Positions 9,042-17,983 of a stretch of 64,000 bases of DNA are shown piece by piece (position 1 is the stretch's first letter; each line of letters begins with the position of its first letter). Made by a program: the position numbers and the translations under genes. The stretch covers positions 186,001 through 250,000 of the forward strand of contig NZ_BMJT01000001.1 in assembly GCF_014643595.1 (NCBI RefSeq). The letters are read 5' to 3'. Below the pieces are notes generated by a model, which did no database searches, was not told the origin of the DNA, and worked only from the letters and a program-made list of their open reading frames with translations. Source of the DNA: Lysinibacillus alkalisoli. Its GTDB lineage: Bacteria > Bacillota > Bacilli > Bacillales_A > Planococcaceae.

Positions 9042-10333
9042 TGAATAAGGCGAAGGTAGTTACGCTTAGTTTACAACATTTATTAGCCATGTATGCAGGT
9101 GCAATCCTTGTCCCACTAATTATTGGGGATGCGATAGGATTTACTTCTAAGCAATTAACATATTTAGTTGCAATTGACATTTTAATGTGTGGTGTTGCTA
9201 CCTTACTGCAAGTGATGTCGGGTCGTTTTATTGGTATTGGATTGCCTGTTGTATTAGGTTGCACATTTACAGCTGTGCCACCAATTATTGCGATTGCCAA
9301 TAACCCTGAGCAAGGCATTACAGATGTATACGGTGCTATTATTGCATCGGGTGTTATTATTATGTTGATTGCAGGTCTATTTGGCCGACTTGTTGTATTT
9401 TTCCCGCCTGTAGTCACAGGCTCTGTAGTAACAATTATTGGTGTCTCCTTATTACCAGTAGCTATGAATAATATGGGGGGCGGTCAAGGGGCTTTAGACT
9501 TTGCTGCTACTCACCATTTAATATTAGCCTTCGCCACTTTATTAGTTATTCTGTTAGTTTATCGTTTTGCGAACGGATTTTTACGTTCGATTTCTATATT
9601 GATTGGTATGGTTGTAGGTACATTACTTGCTATTACAATGGGCGTAGTAGATTTCACACCTGTAGAGGAAGCGCCAATCGGTCATATTGTACAACCTTTT
9701 TACTTTGGTATGCCTACGTTTGATGCAAGTGCGATTTTAATGATGACTATTGTTGGTATGGTGTCATTGGTAGAGTCAACGGGTGTCTATTTTGCACTTG
9801 GTAGTATTTGTAATAAAAATATTACGTATAAGGAGTTAGCGAGAGGGTATCGTGCAGAAGGTTTGGCTTCGGTAATCGGTGGCTTATTTAATGCCTTTCC
9901 TTATACAACATTTTCACAAAATGTAGGATTAACACGTATGTCGGGAGCTAAAGACCGTGTTGTCATTGTGATTACAGGTGTCATGTTAATATTGCTCGGC
10001 TTTTCACCAAAGCTTGCAGCAGTGGCAACCATAATCCCCACAGCGGTATTAGGGGCAGCCATGTTAGCGATGTTTGGAATGGTCATTACACAAGGCATTA
10101 CGATGTTAGCACCGTCGATTGAGAAGTCGCCTGCTAATGCCATGATTGCAGCGATTGCTATTGGCTTAGGTGTTGGTGTAGCTGTTGTACCAGAGTTATT
10201 CGTGAATTTGCCAGAGCAACTAAAAATGTTAACATCTAATGGTATTGTCACAGGTTCTATAACAGCTATTGTATTAAATATTTTATTTAATATGATTGGG
10301 CCTAAAATGAAAGAAGATAATCATTCTTTATAA
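9041..10333 (+). CDS. pbuX: Xanthine permease (NCS2/uracil-xanthine permease family)
   Basis: A 430-aa membrane protein with about 14 hydrophobic segments, a nucleobase/proton symporter that brings xanthine to the Xpt enzyme encoded upstream. Family signatures include LQHLLAMYAGAILVPLI at the N-terminus, the GRFIGIGLPVVLGCTF segment, the VESTGVYFALG motif at ~245 and NAFPYTTFSQNVGL at ~285, which carries substrate-binding residues. The start overlaps the xpt stop by one base. A G-U-rich terminator follows. Confidence 0.95.
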
Positions 10334-10343
10334 CGTGAAGTCA

Positions 10344-10379
10344 TAGATCTTGTACATTTTGTATAGGGTCTATTTTTTT
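10344..10379 (+). terminator. Terminator after pbuX
   Basis: A 13-bp stem from TAGATCTTGTACA to TGTATAGGGTCTA, using several G-U pairs, followed by seven T. Confidence 0.8.
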
Positions 10380-10428
10380 ATGGTTAAATAACTGAAAAGT
10401 TTTATAATTTAATTTCAGTAAAACATAC

Positions 10429-10457
10429 TTGAATTGTTGGTTTTAACAATGTACAAT
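10429..10457 (+). promoter_or_regulatory. Predicted tcyP promoter with an internal inverted repeat
   Basis: TTGAAT, 17 bases, TACAAT. The spacer is almost filled by an inverted repeat, ATTGTT-N6-AACAAT (10433-10450), a plausible repressor or activator site. Confidence 0.6.
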
Positions 10458-10492
10458 CTCATACATAACCAAGTTAGTTAGGGGGAATTATA

Positions 10493-11884
10493 TTGTATAT
10501 ATCAATAATTGCAAATATTGCTGTACTTCTAGCAATAACCGCATTTTTATACTATTTAAAGAAGAAACACGTAAAATTTTCCACACGTGTTTTCATTGCA
10601 TTAGGTCTAGGTATTTTATTAGGTCTAGGGCTCCATACCATTTATGGTGTGGAGAGTGAAACGTTAAACGCAACAATGCCTTGGTATAATATTATCGGTA
10701 CTGGATATGTTAAGTTATTACAAATGATTGCGATGCCATTAGTATTTATCTCGATTTTAATCGCATTTACAAAATTAACGATTGGTAAAAATTTAGGGAA
10801 GATGGCTGGCATTATTTTAGCTGTATTAATTGGCACAACAGCAATCTCAGCAGCCCTAGGTATTGGCGCTGCGACTATTTTTGATTTAGATGCTTCACAA
10901 ATTTTACAAGGCGAAGCAGAAGTAGCACGTGGTGAAGCCATTGCAGAACGTTCAGCGGAGATGGCAGACAAAACATTGCCAGACCAAATTTTAGATTTAT
11001 TCCCCGCAAATCCATTCTTTGATTTAACGGGTGCTCGTTCAACTTCTACGATTGCTGTTGTTATTTTTGCGGCATTTTTAGGCTTTGCTTTCTTAACAGT
11101 AAATCGCAAGCAACCTGAAGTAGCAGCAACCATTAAAAAAGGTGTTGATGCTATTTATGCATTAATTATGGAAGTTGTTAAAATTGTATTACGTTTAACA
11201 CCATATGGTATTTTAGCTTTAATGGCTCGCACTGTAGCAACATCTGATTTTGGTGCAATTTATAACTTAGGTAAGTTTGTAATTGCCTCGTATGTTGCTT
11301 TAATCATTATGTTTATTGTACATTTGATTATCGTAGCATTAACTGGTTTAAGCCCGATCACATATGTGAAGAAAACGGCAGAAACATTATTATTTGCCTT
11401 TACATCACGTTCAAGTGCAGGTGCTCTGCCGATGAATATTCAAACACAAACGAAGAAGTTAGGTGTGCCAGATGGCATTGCTAACTTTGCAGCATCCTTT
11501 GGTTTGTCTATTGGACAAAATGGCTGTGCGGGTGTTTATCCTGCGATGTTAGCGGTGATGATTGCACCAACAGTAGGCATTAATCCATTAACACCTAGTT
11601 TTATTGCCACAGTAATTGTTGTTGTCGCGATTAGTTCATTTGGTGTAGCTGGTGTAGGTGGTGGCGCAACATTTGCTGCGATTATCGTATTATCAGCATT
11701 AGATTTACCTGTTGCTTTAGCAGGTGTATTAATTTCTGTAGAGCCATTAATTGATATGGGACGTACAGCGCTTAATGTGAGCGGTTCTATGACAGCAGGT
11801 GTGACAGCATCACGCGCTTTAGGTGAATTAGATACAGAAGTGTATAACGATAAATCAACTTATAAAGAAGCAACAGAAATATAA
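10493..11884 (+). CDS. tcyP: L-cystine uptake symporter TcyP
   Basis: A 463-aa inner-membrane Na+/H+-coupled symporter of the dicarboxylate/amino-acid family. The length and sequence (YLKKKHVKFSTRVFIALGLG, LLQMIAMPLVFISI, FTSRSSAGALPMNIQ, FGLSIGQNGCAGVYPAM, SFGVAGVGGGATFA) agree with TcyP (YhcL) of Bacillus, a high-affinity cystine importer. The start is TTG, 7 bases after a GGGGGA site; no ATG fits. Transcribed alone, with a predicted operator-bearing promoter. Sulfur-dependent control is expected for the family, but I cannot identify the regulator from the sequence. Confidence 0.92.
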   Translation: MYISIIANIAVLLAITAFLYYLKKKHVKFSTRVFIALGLGILLGLGLHTIYGVESETLNATMPWYNIIGTGYVKLLQMIAMPLVFISILIAFTKLTIGKNLGKMAGIILAVLIGTTAISAALGIGAATIFDLDASQILQGEAEVARGEAIAERSAEMADKTLPDQILDLFPANPFFDLTGARSTSTIAVVIFAAFLGFAFLTVNRKQPEVAATIKKGVDAIYALIMEVVKIVLRLTPYGILALMARTVATSDFGAIYNLGKFVIASYVALIIMFIVHLIIVALTGLSPITYVKKTAETLLFAFTSRSSAGALPMNIQTQTKKLGVPDGIANFAASFGLSIGQNGCAGVYPAMLAVMIAPTVGINPLTPSFIATVIVVVAISSFGVAGVGGGATFAAIIVLSALDLPVALAGVLISVEPLIDMGRTALNVSGSMTAGVTASRALGELDTEVYNDKSTYKEATEI

Positions 11885-11889
11885 TAATC

Positions 11890-11930
11890 AACTTGTCTGC
11901 CTACCCCTCCGCAGACAAGTTTATTTTTTT
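11890..11930 (+). terminator. Terminator after tcyP
   Basis: AACTTGTCTGC pairs perfectly with GCAGACAAGTT around a 10-base loop, followed by TATTTTTTT. Confidence 0.93.
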
Positions 11931-11971
11931 TATAAATGGTGTATGATGGAAATGATAAAGGAGTGGGTAAG

Positions 11972-12406
11972 ATGATTCGATTAAACCGTAAAAAGACAGC
12001 TTTAATACATACAAAAAGAGATTTAAGTCAATATACACAAAAACAATTAGAAGACGAGATTGAGCAGTTATTAACAGAGCTAGGGAGCACATTAGAACAT
12101 AATGCACGCAATTTTCGTGTAATGTCAGACTTAGATTTACAAGTATTGATGGCAATTGTTGAGGCACAAAAAGCAAGAAGAAATGACTCAGCTTTTGTCG
12201 TAACTATATTTTCGAGTTTGATTGCATTAATGACTGTGGCCACAACAGATTTAATTGAGAGCTGGACAATTAGTCACCTTTTAACCTTTACAGTAATTTG
12301 GCTAGCCTTATTAATGTTAGTTGAGCGTTATTTTGATCATCGCATGGAGCGATTAGAATTACTAAGTGAGTTTTTAAAAATATACCAGCAATTAAAGTAT
12401 GCATAA
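11972..12406 (+). CDS. Uncharacterised membrane protein, two segments
   Basis: A 144-aa protein. Residues 1-65 are charged and helical (probable coiled coil, QLEDEIEQLLTELGS), followed by two hydrophobic segments at about 72-90 and 98-115, then a charged tail. I use the ATG at 11972, because AAAGGAG lies 8 bases before it; a longer frame from 11936 overlaps the tcyP terminator and has no binding site. It converges with the chemoreceptor gene and shares a bidirectional terminator with it. Function unknown. Confidence 0.75.
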   Translation: MIRLNRKKTALIHTKRDLSQYTQKQLEDEIEQLLTELGSTLEHNARNFRVMSDLDLQVLMAIVEAQKARRNDSAFVVTIFSSLIALMTVATTDLIESWTISHLLTFTVIWLALLMLVERYFDHRMERLELLSEFLKIYQQLKYA

Positions 12407-12462
12407 ATGTTTCACAGTAACAATTTTATGTTGTGAAATATATTAAAATATGAATAAAATCA

Positions 12463-12503
12463 AATAAGAACCATTGCGACGGGCAGTCGCAATGGTTCTT
12501 ATT
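12463..12503. terminator. Bidirectional terminator
   Basis: Perfect 18-bp stem AATAAGAACCATTGCGAC with its complement around GGGCA. It serves the gene at 11972 (+) and the chemoreceptor (-). Confidence 0.93.
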
Positions 12504-12504
12504 A

Positions 12505-14517
12505 TTATAATTTAAATTTGGTGATGGCATGGTTAAGTTCGCGGCTTAAGTTTGCAAGGCGTTCTGTAGCATTCATGACTTCTCTTACAGCATGTAATTG
12601 TTCGCCACTTGAAGCAGATACTTGCTCAGTAGCAGCTGCTGTTTCTTCAGATAGTGAAGAAACTTGCTGAATGGACTCACTAATTTGACCTTGTCCTTGT
12701 GATACTTGTTCAATAGCAGTATGCATGTGCTGTACAGCATGTTCTAATGCTTGCATCTGCTCAGAAATGGTAGTAAACATTTCTTGGGTGCGAGTAACTA
12801 CAGTTTCTTGTGTAATAAATGTTTGACTTGTTGTCTCCATTTCTTGTGCTACTTGGTAAGAGCCACTTTGCAACTCTCGCACTGTTTTACGTACTTCTTC
12901 TGTAGAAGCAGCGGATTGTTCAGCTAATTTACGCACTTCCTCTGCGACAACGGCAAAACCTTTACCATGTTCGCCAGCACGAGCTGCCTCAATAGAAGCA
13001 TTCAATGCTAGCAAATTCGTTTGTTCAGAGATGGCAGTAATCGCATCTATAATTGTGTTGATGGCTGTTACTTTGTCTTCTAAAGCAAAGATAGATTGTG
13101 CCATTGTTTGTAGTGTTGTTTGCCAATCAATAAATGCTTGTTGTAATTGATTAGCTTGAGCAATACCTTCCATGTTCATTTCCTCAGTATGACTTGCAAT
13201 TGATGTGAGGTTTTTTGAGTCTTGATGTACTCTAGTAATGGCATCATTGAGTTGTGTGATTAAGGCTAAAACATCTTCTGTGTGATTAGCTGTTTCCATT
13301 GTACTGCCTGAAATATCAGAAATCGCTTGTGTCATTTGCTCAGAAATCGCATTGGTCTCTTGTGTAGAGGCATTTAGTGCTTGAGCGGATTCATCAACAG
13401 CTTGAGAAGTATCTCTCACAAGAGCCACCGTATTCGCCATTTGTGCGACCATTGTGTTGAAATTTTCACCTAATTGACCGAGTTCGTCTTTTGTTGTAAT
13501 CGCAACTTTAGTTTGTAAATCGCCATCTGCCACAGCTTGCATGCTATTTGTTAATGGTTTAAGAGGCTTTAAAATATACGTGATTAACCCATATAAAACA
13601 GCTGTAATTACAATTTGAGCAATGATAAAAATCCACAATAAAATTTGCTGTGTCTCGTTAGCTGTTGCTTTTATTTCTTTTAAATCAAATGCCACGCCAA
13701 TTTTCCAATGTAATTTAGGTATGGTGTTGAATACAGCTACACGCTCAGTATTGCCTTCTTTAAAATGTGTCATACCACTTTCGTTTTGATACATTTGATC
13801 AACATGGGCAGTAGTTTCTGCTTGGGGTTCACCCTTTTGTTCTTTTAATTTAGGATGAGCTAGTGGTATGCGATTGGCATCTAGTAAAAAGTTAAATGAG
13901 TTAAATTGATAATCATATTGTTCGAAATGTTTCGTTAAATTAGAAAGGTTAATATCAACTCCCATAACCCCAATAATTGTATTATTTGCTTTTACAGCTT
14001 TCGCTATAGTAATGACGTTGCCACCTGAAAAGGCATCAATATATGGATCAGACCATACGACTTCATCAGGGGTCGCAAGCGCTTTTTTATACCAGTCTCT
14101 TATAGTAGGGTCATAATCTGCTGCCACATCCATTGCTGGAAATGATTTGAGTTGTTTATTTTCGAAACCGATAAAGACAACATCACTTTCTTCATAGTTT
14201 TTTAAGTATGTATCAAAATAAGCGAATGCTTGTGTTTCCGCAGCTTTTATTGTGGTGGCTTGTGCTTCTTCTGCTACTTGTTTTGTATAACTTTTAACTT
14301 GCTCACTATCAGCTAACATCTGCATGCCATATTCATATTGCATTAAGAAATTAGAGGTGGAGTCTGTTAATCCTTCAACCGTGAGTTGACTTTGCTGGAG
14401 TAATAATTTTTCTGTTTTACTCTGAATTTGTTGGTTAACCACCACAAACAGTGCAACACTCATAATTAACACTAGAGTAAAAGTACTGAGCAATAATTTT
14501 GTTTTGATTGATTTCAT
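12505..14517 (-). CDS. Methyl-accepting chemotaxis protein with amino-acid-type dCache domain
   Basis: A 670-aa chemoreceptor: TM1 (7-27), extracellular double Cache domain (~35-290), TM2 (~295-315), HAMP, and a long cytoplasmic signalling hairpin whose tip is [20 protein letters not shown]. The sensor contains Y135, R140, W142, Y143, Y159, D161 and D188. That order and spacing match the amino-acid-binding motif described for dCache_1 domains (as in PctA), so amino acids are the likely ligands. The protein would talk to CheW/CheA at the cell pole. It lies next to the cystine importer, transcribed toward it. Ribosome binding site GGGGG. Confidence 0.92.
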   Translation of the reverse strand: MKSIKTKLLLSTFTLVLIMSVALFVVVNQQIQSKTEKLLLQQSQLTVEGLTDSTSNFLMQYEYGMQMLADSEQVKSYTKQVAEEAQATTIKAAETQAFAYFDTYLKNYEESDVVFIGFENKQLKSFPAMDVAADYDPTIRDWYKKALATPDEVVWSDPYIDAFSGGNVITIAKAVKANNTIIGVMGVDINLSNLTKHFEQYDYQFNSFNFLLDANRIPLAHPKLKEQKGEPQAETTAHVDQMYQNESGMTHFKEGNTERVAVFNTIPKLHWKIGVAFDLKEIKATANETQQILLWIFIIAQIVITAVLYGLITYILKPLKPLTNSMQAVADGDLQTKVAITTKDELGQLGENFNTMVAQMANTVALVRDTSQAVDESAQALNASTQETNAISEQMTQAISDISGSTMETANHTEDVLALITQLNDAITRVHQDSKNLTSIASHTEEMNMEGIAQANQLQQAFIDWQTTLQTMAQSIFALEDKVTAINTIIDAITAISEQTNLLALNASIEAARAGEHGKGFAVVAEEVRKLAEQSAASTEEVRKTVRELQSGSYQVAQEMETTSQTFITQETVVTRTQEMFTTISEQMQALEHAVQHMHTAIEQVSQGQGQISESIQQVSSLSEETAAATEQVSASSGEQLHAVREVMNATERLANLSRELNHAITKFKL

Positions 14518-14633
14518 GACTAAAAACCCCCTTCTTGTTGCCTATAGTATAAGCGAAAATTGTATTCTTGAATATCATTTTTTTATCGCTTATGCTATCA
14601 TTCTTGTACATAATGTAAAAAATTTCATGCAAT

Positions 14634-14670
14634 AATAAAAGCACTTTGCATCATGCAAAGTGCCTTTTAT
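14634..14670 (-). terminator. Terminator of the ypsA operon
   Basis: GCACTTTGC/GCAAAGTGC stem flanked by AATAAAA and TTTTATT tracts. It overlaps the stop codon of the gene at 14670. Confidence 0.85.
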
Positions 14671-14987
14671 TATGCGATAAGACGGATATAAAAATCTTTA
14701 CCATTTAAAATTTCGGGTAGGGAGATATTTTTTTCTCGTTGTAAATATATATAAATTTGATGCGCAAGGCGTGCGTGCCCATTTAACAATGTACCTTGTG
14801 TTATCGGAAATCCAGCATTATGAAACTCAAAATAAGTTTTATCTTCACTATTCATTTGATAAAGAATGGTTTCCAAATCGTTTACTGATAATGTAATATA
14901 CCTAAAGTACTGACACTCCCGTTTATACGTATTGTGTACAATGAAGCGAGGTTCTAGGTGTTGGATTATGACATAAGGTTGTAGCAT
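14670..14987 (-). CDS. Uncharacterised protein in operon with ypsA
   Basis: A 105-aa soluble protein with no signal or membrane segment; family not recognised. I place the start at the ATG at 14987 (or 14993), because AAAGGA lies just upstream of this pair. A longer frame to 15017 has no binding site. It follows ypsA by 44 bases on the same strand with no terminator between, so the two are probably cotranscribed. Confidence 0.7.
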   Translation of the reverse strand: MLQPYVIIQHLEPRFIVHNTYKRECQYFRYITLSVNDLETILYQMNSEDKTYFEFHNAGFPITQGTLLNGHARLAHQIYIYLQREKNISLPEILNGKDFYIRLIA

Positions 14988-15031
14988 TGGCATCAATCCT
15001 TTACGATTATTTGTCATAAGTATAACAAAAG

Positions 15032-15595
15032 TTAAAAGGTATCATACCATTTTTCTTGCTCAATTTGCTCAGCTACTTCTTGTAAATCAAAAGCTGTAAT
15101 TTGCCATAATGGATACTCGTGTTGTAGTTTAAATTCTTCAATTAATTTTTTAATGTACTGTGTGCCGCCTACTTGTTCATCATCATAGACAAGTAACGCA
15201 CCATCTGTATGGTTTACTACAAATTTATCGCGCTCGATAAATTGCCAAGGTGCTTGGTAAGGGTGACGAGATGTGGCATCAACAAAGTCGGCTTGTGATA
15301 ATAATAGCTCAAATTGTTGTTGTTTACTTTCTTGCCAGCGTGAATGTGGTTCTAGAAATGGCATGATTATGGCTAATTGAATAGGATATTCGGCCTGTAA
15401 CTCAAAGACAACATCGCTTGCCCACCATTCTACCCCTTGTTGTCCACCAATAATTACCCACTGCAACCCTTCTTCAATTAAAGGGAGGAGTTTTTCTTTT
15501 AATGCGCGTTTAATAACATCAATACCTTGATGTGTTTCTTGAAAAATCCCAAGCTCATGGGGACGATAACCTGTCAGTAACAACCGCTCAACCAA
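15032..15595 (-). CDS. ypsA: YpsA family protein (DUF1273, SLOG fold)
   Basis: A 187-aa cytoplasmic protein. LLLTGYRPHELGIF at the N-terminus, WVIIGGQQGVEWWASDVV at ~57 and GALLVYDDEQVGGTQYI at ~132 are the conserved nucleotide-binding stretches of YpsA in the SLOG superfamily. YpsA affects cell division and growth in Bacillus and Staphylococcus; its ligand is not settled. The start is a TTG at 15595, preceded by AAGGAGGG at 8 bases. The frame extends upstream to 15655, but that part has no counterpart in the family and runs into the protease terminator. Confidence 0.88.
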   Translation of the reverse strand: MVERLLLTGYRPHELGIFQETHQGIDVIKRALKEKLLPLIEEGLQWVIIGGQQGVEWWASDVVFELQAEYPIQLAIIMPFLEPHSRWQESKQQQFELLLSQADFVDATSRHPYQAPWQFIERDKFVVNHTDGALLVYDDEQVGGTQYIKKLIEEFKLQHEYPLWQITAFDLQEVAEQIEQEKWYDTF

Positions 15596-15630
15596 ATGGG
15601 TGTCCCTCCTTATCTCATACTTTACAGAAA

Positions 15631-15661
15631 AACAGGTTATCTCTATAAGAGACAACCTGTT
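15631..15661 (-). terminator. Terminator after the subtilisin gene
   Basis: AACAGGTT-TCTC/GAGA-AACCTGTT stem; on the minus strand it runs into TTTTT. Confidence 0.88.
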
Positions 15662-15666
15662 ATGTG

Positions 15667-17892
15667 TTAATTAGCGATTTTCATATTAAGTGTATCATCT
15701 TCCATGAAAAGATTATAGGTACGATTATTTGTAATACGTACATGTTCACCTTTTACTGACATTAATGGAATGCCCATAATGTAAAAATGAACATAAGCAT
15801 CATATGTGCCGCGTGTAATGTAAGTTGGCTTATTAGAGCCCATTGGCGTACCCATCATAGTAGGTTCTTGACCAGGTAGTACAGGTTCAAAGTACATTTG
15901 GAAGATAGGGATTGGTAAAATACTTTCGCCATTTAAATGTACGCGTTGTAAATAACCTGCATTTTTAAAATCAATCGTAGTATTTTGTGTAACAGGTACG
16001 GCACGCATTGTTAGGAAAGCATGGTTTTTACCTGCATCAATAAATTTAAAGTCATATGTGCCTTCATTCACATACACATAAGGATTCGTTAAATAGTTTA
16101 GTGGTAGCAGGGAAGGAAAAGCCCAATCATCCATATATGCTACCGTAGTGTGCATAGGTGGTGCAATTGCGTAAATATTGTTGAAACGTTTTTCTTTAGG
16201 ATATTGTAAAACACTGTTGTCCACTTTTACTTTTTTCAATTGTGCAGGTGATAGCGATACCGTAGCTTCAGCATCTACTTTTTGTGTGTAAAACGCCCCA
16301 TCAGCAACAACTGTCAAATATAATTGGTCAAAATCGTCATAAGGATGCGTTGATAATGCAAATGTACCTTTACTGCTCGTTTCAATATAACGTGTTAATG
16401 GCTCAACAACGCCGTCTTTTTCGCCATAGAGTGAGGCAGCCATTAATGTAGGTGCCATATTATTTTCATTTTTGATATCAACAACAATATCTTGTGTAAC
16501 AACAGGTACAGCACGTGTAACCGTCTCTACTATTGTACCCGAGCTGTCACGCAGAGTAGCTGTAATCATAGCTTCACTTTGTTTTTCAATAGCAAACGGG
16601 ACATGTGTTATCCCGCTCGTTGTCTTTACAACGGTATTTTTATTATTAACAGCAACATCGACAGTGTGATTGTCATAACCATAAACACCAATCTGCACAT
16701 CATCGTTACCTTCTGTTAAAAATGTAGTGTTAATTAAAAATGCTTTTTGATCCACTGAAAAGCGGTCAGCTTTAAGATGTCCAAATCCTAACTCTTCATC
16801 AAAGTCTACATTGGCAGGTAGTTCTGCTTGTGATTTTAATAATACTTCAATTTCTTCAGATGTTAACTCAGGATAGCTTGCATGAATCAAACCAACAATG
16901 CCACTTACAAAAGGTGTTGCCATAGACGTACCATCTAAATACGCGTACCCATCACGTTTACCATCTTCAATGTCTAACTCTCGTGGGAAGCTGCTGTAAA
17001 TACGTTGACCGGGTGCCATTACATCTAATTCCACACCATAGTTAGAAAAGTTAGCACGTGCCTTATTTTTAGCACTTGCCCCAACGGTTAATACTTCACG
17101 TTCACTCGCAGGGTATTTATTATAAATCAATTCATCCTCGTTGCCAGAGGCAACAATAACATTAACTTGCTGATCTAGCGCATAAAGGATAGCGTCACGT
17201 TGTGTTTGTGAAATGCCATCTCCACCTAAACTGAGGTTAATAACGTTAGCTCCTTGGTCAACAGCATAGCGAATACCAGAGGCGATTTGTGCATCTTGGC
17301 CAGCACCATTTTTGTCTAGAACACGTACAGGTAGAATTTTTACGTTGTTATAGTTGGCTCCGCGTAAAGCAATCCCTGCCACATGTGTACCATGTCCTTG
17401 TTCGTCCATTGCATCATTGTCATCATCGACAAAATCATACCCTGGTACTACATAATCTTTTAACGCAGGATGATTATAGTCTACACCTGTATCTACTACA
17501 GCTATGAGAGCTTCCTTTTTAGGTTTTAATTGTGTAGTAAAGTTTTCCACTCCAAGTGATGTGGTGTCCCAATCTGTAATATGTGACTTTAAGTCGTAAG
17601 CATGACGCTTATAGTCGGCTTCTATGTATTGTACATCGCCTTTTTTAATTAATTGTTGTACTTTTTTTGTTGATAGTAACTGCTTAGGTAATGAAATATA
17701 ATGTTGTGTTTCGTCAATGTATACATCTGTATTCTCTTGACTAAAACGGCTAAATTGTTGCGCATTTTTGTTGTATTTAATAATCACACGATCAATTTCA
17801 TTCAGCTCGTCTTGAGTTGTTTCTGCTAGTACGACTTGTGGGAGTAACACAACTGTACATGCTAAAATAAAGCCTGATAAAAAACGTTTCAT
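15667..17892 (-). CDS. Secreted subtilisin-like serine protease (S8) with long C-terminal region
   Basis: A 741-aa exported protease. The signal peptide is residues 1-23 (VVLA, then E). An inhibitor-like propeptide spans ~35-110. The S8 catalytic domain spans ~115-365, with Asp134 in VVDTGVDYNHP, His167 in GHGTHVAG, oxyanion Asn251 in VASGNED and Ser323 in GTSMATPFVSG. About 370 further residues of beta-rich sequence follow; they resemble Ig-like or carbohydrate-binding modules, but I cannot name a family, and there is no LPXTG anchor. It probably degrades proteins outside the cell. Ribosome binding site AAAGGATG; single-gene transcript with its own terminator. Confidence 0.93.
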   Translation of the reverse strand: MKRFLSGFILACTVVLLPQVVLAETTQDELNEIDRVIIKYNKNAQQFSRFSQENTDVYIDETQHYISLPKQLLSTKKVQQLIKKGDVQYIEADYKRHAYDLKSHITDWDTTSLGVENFTTQLKPKKEALIAVVDTGVDYNHPALKDYVVPGYDFVDDDNDAMDEQGHGTHVAGIALRGANYNNVKILPVRVLDKNGAGQDAQIASGIRYAVDQGANVINLSLGGDGISQTQRDAILYALDQQVNVIVASGNEDELIYNKYPASEREVLTVGASAKNKARANFSNYGVELDVMAPGQRIYSSFPRELDIEDGKRDGYAYLDGTSMATPFVSGIVGLIHASYPELTSEEIEVLLKSQAELPANVDFDEELGFGHLKADRFSVDQKAFLINTTFLTEGNDDVQIGVYGYDNHTVDVAVNNKNTVVKTTSGITHVPFAIEKQSEAMITATLRDSSGTIVETVTRAVPVVTQDIVVDIKNENNMAPTLMAASLYGEKDGVVEPLTRYIETSSKGTFALSTHPYDDFDQLYLTVVADGAFYTQKVDAEATVSLSPAQLKKVKVDNSVLQYPKEKRFNNIYAIAPPMHTTVAYMDDWAFPSLLPLNYLTNPYVYVNEGTYDFKFIDAGKNHAFLTMRAVPVTQNTTIDFKNAGYLQRVHLNGESILPIPIFQMYFEPVLPGQEPTMMGTPMGSNKPTYITRGTYDAYVHFYIMGIPLMSVKGEHVRITNNRTYNLFMEDDTLNMKIAN

Positions 17893-17960
17893 ATTCTCAT
17901 CCTTTCAAAGTTGTCATGCTATAAGTATACGTGAAGCCACGCATAATGTTTCAAAAATTT

Positions 17961-17983
17961 AAAAAGCGCTCAGAGCGCTTTTT
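17961..17983 (-). terminator. Terminator after the ATP-grasp gene
   Basis: AAAAAGCGCT-CAG-AGCGCTTTTT, a perfect 10-bp stem that overlaps the stop codon of the gene at 17982. Confidence 0.85.

Noticed and set aside
14550-14620. Sigma-D-like promoter (TACA-N15-GCGATAA) for the chemoreceptor gene
   Set aside because: The match to TAAA-N15-GCCGATAT is partial, and a sigma-A-type TATACT lies closer to the gene; not strong enough to list.
16472-16719. Short plus-strand frames inside the subtilisin gene
   Set aside because: Shadow frames without ribosome binding sites.
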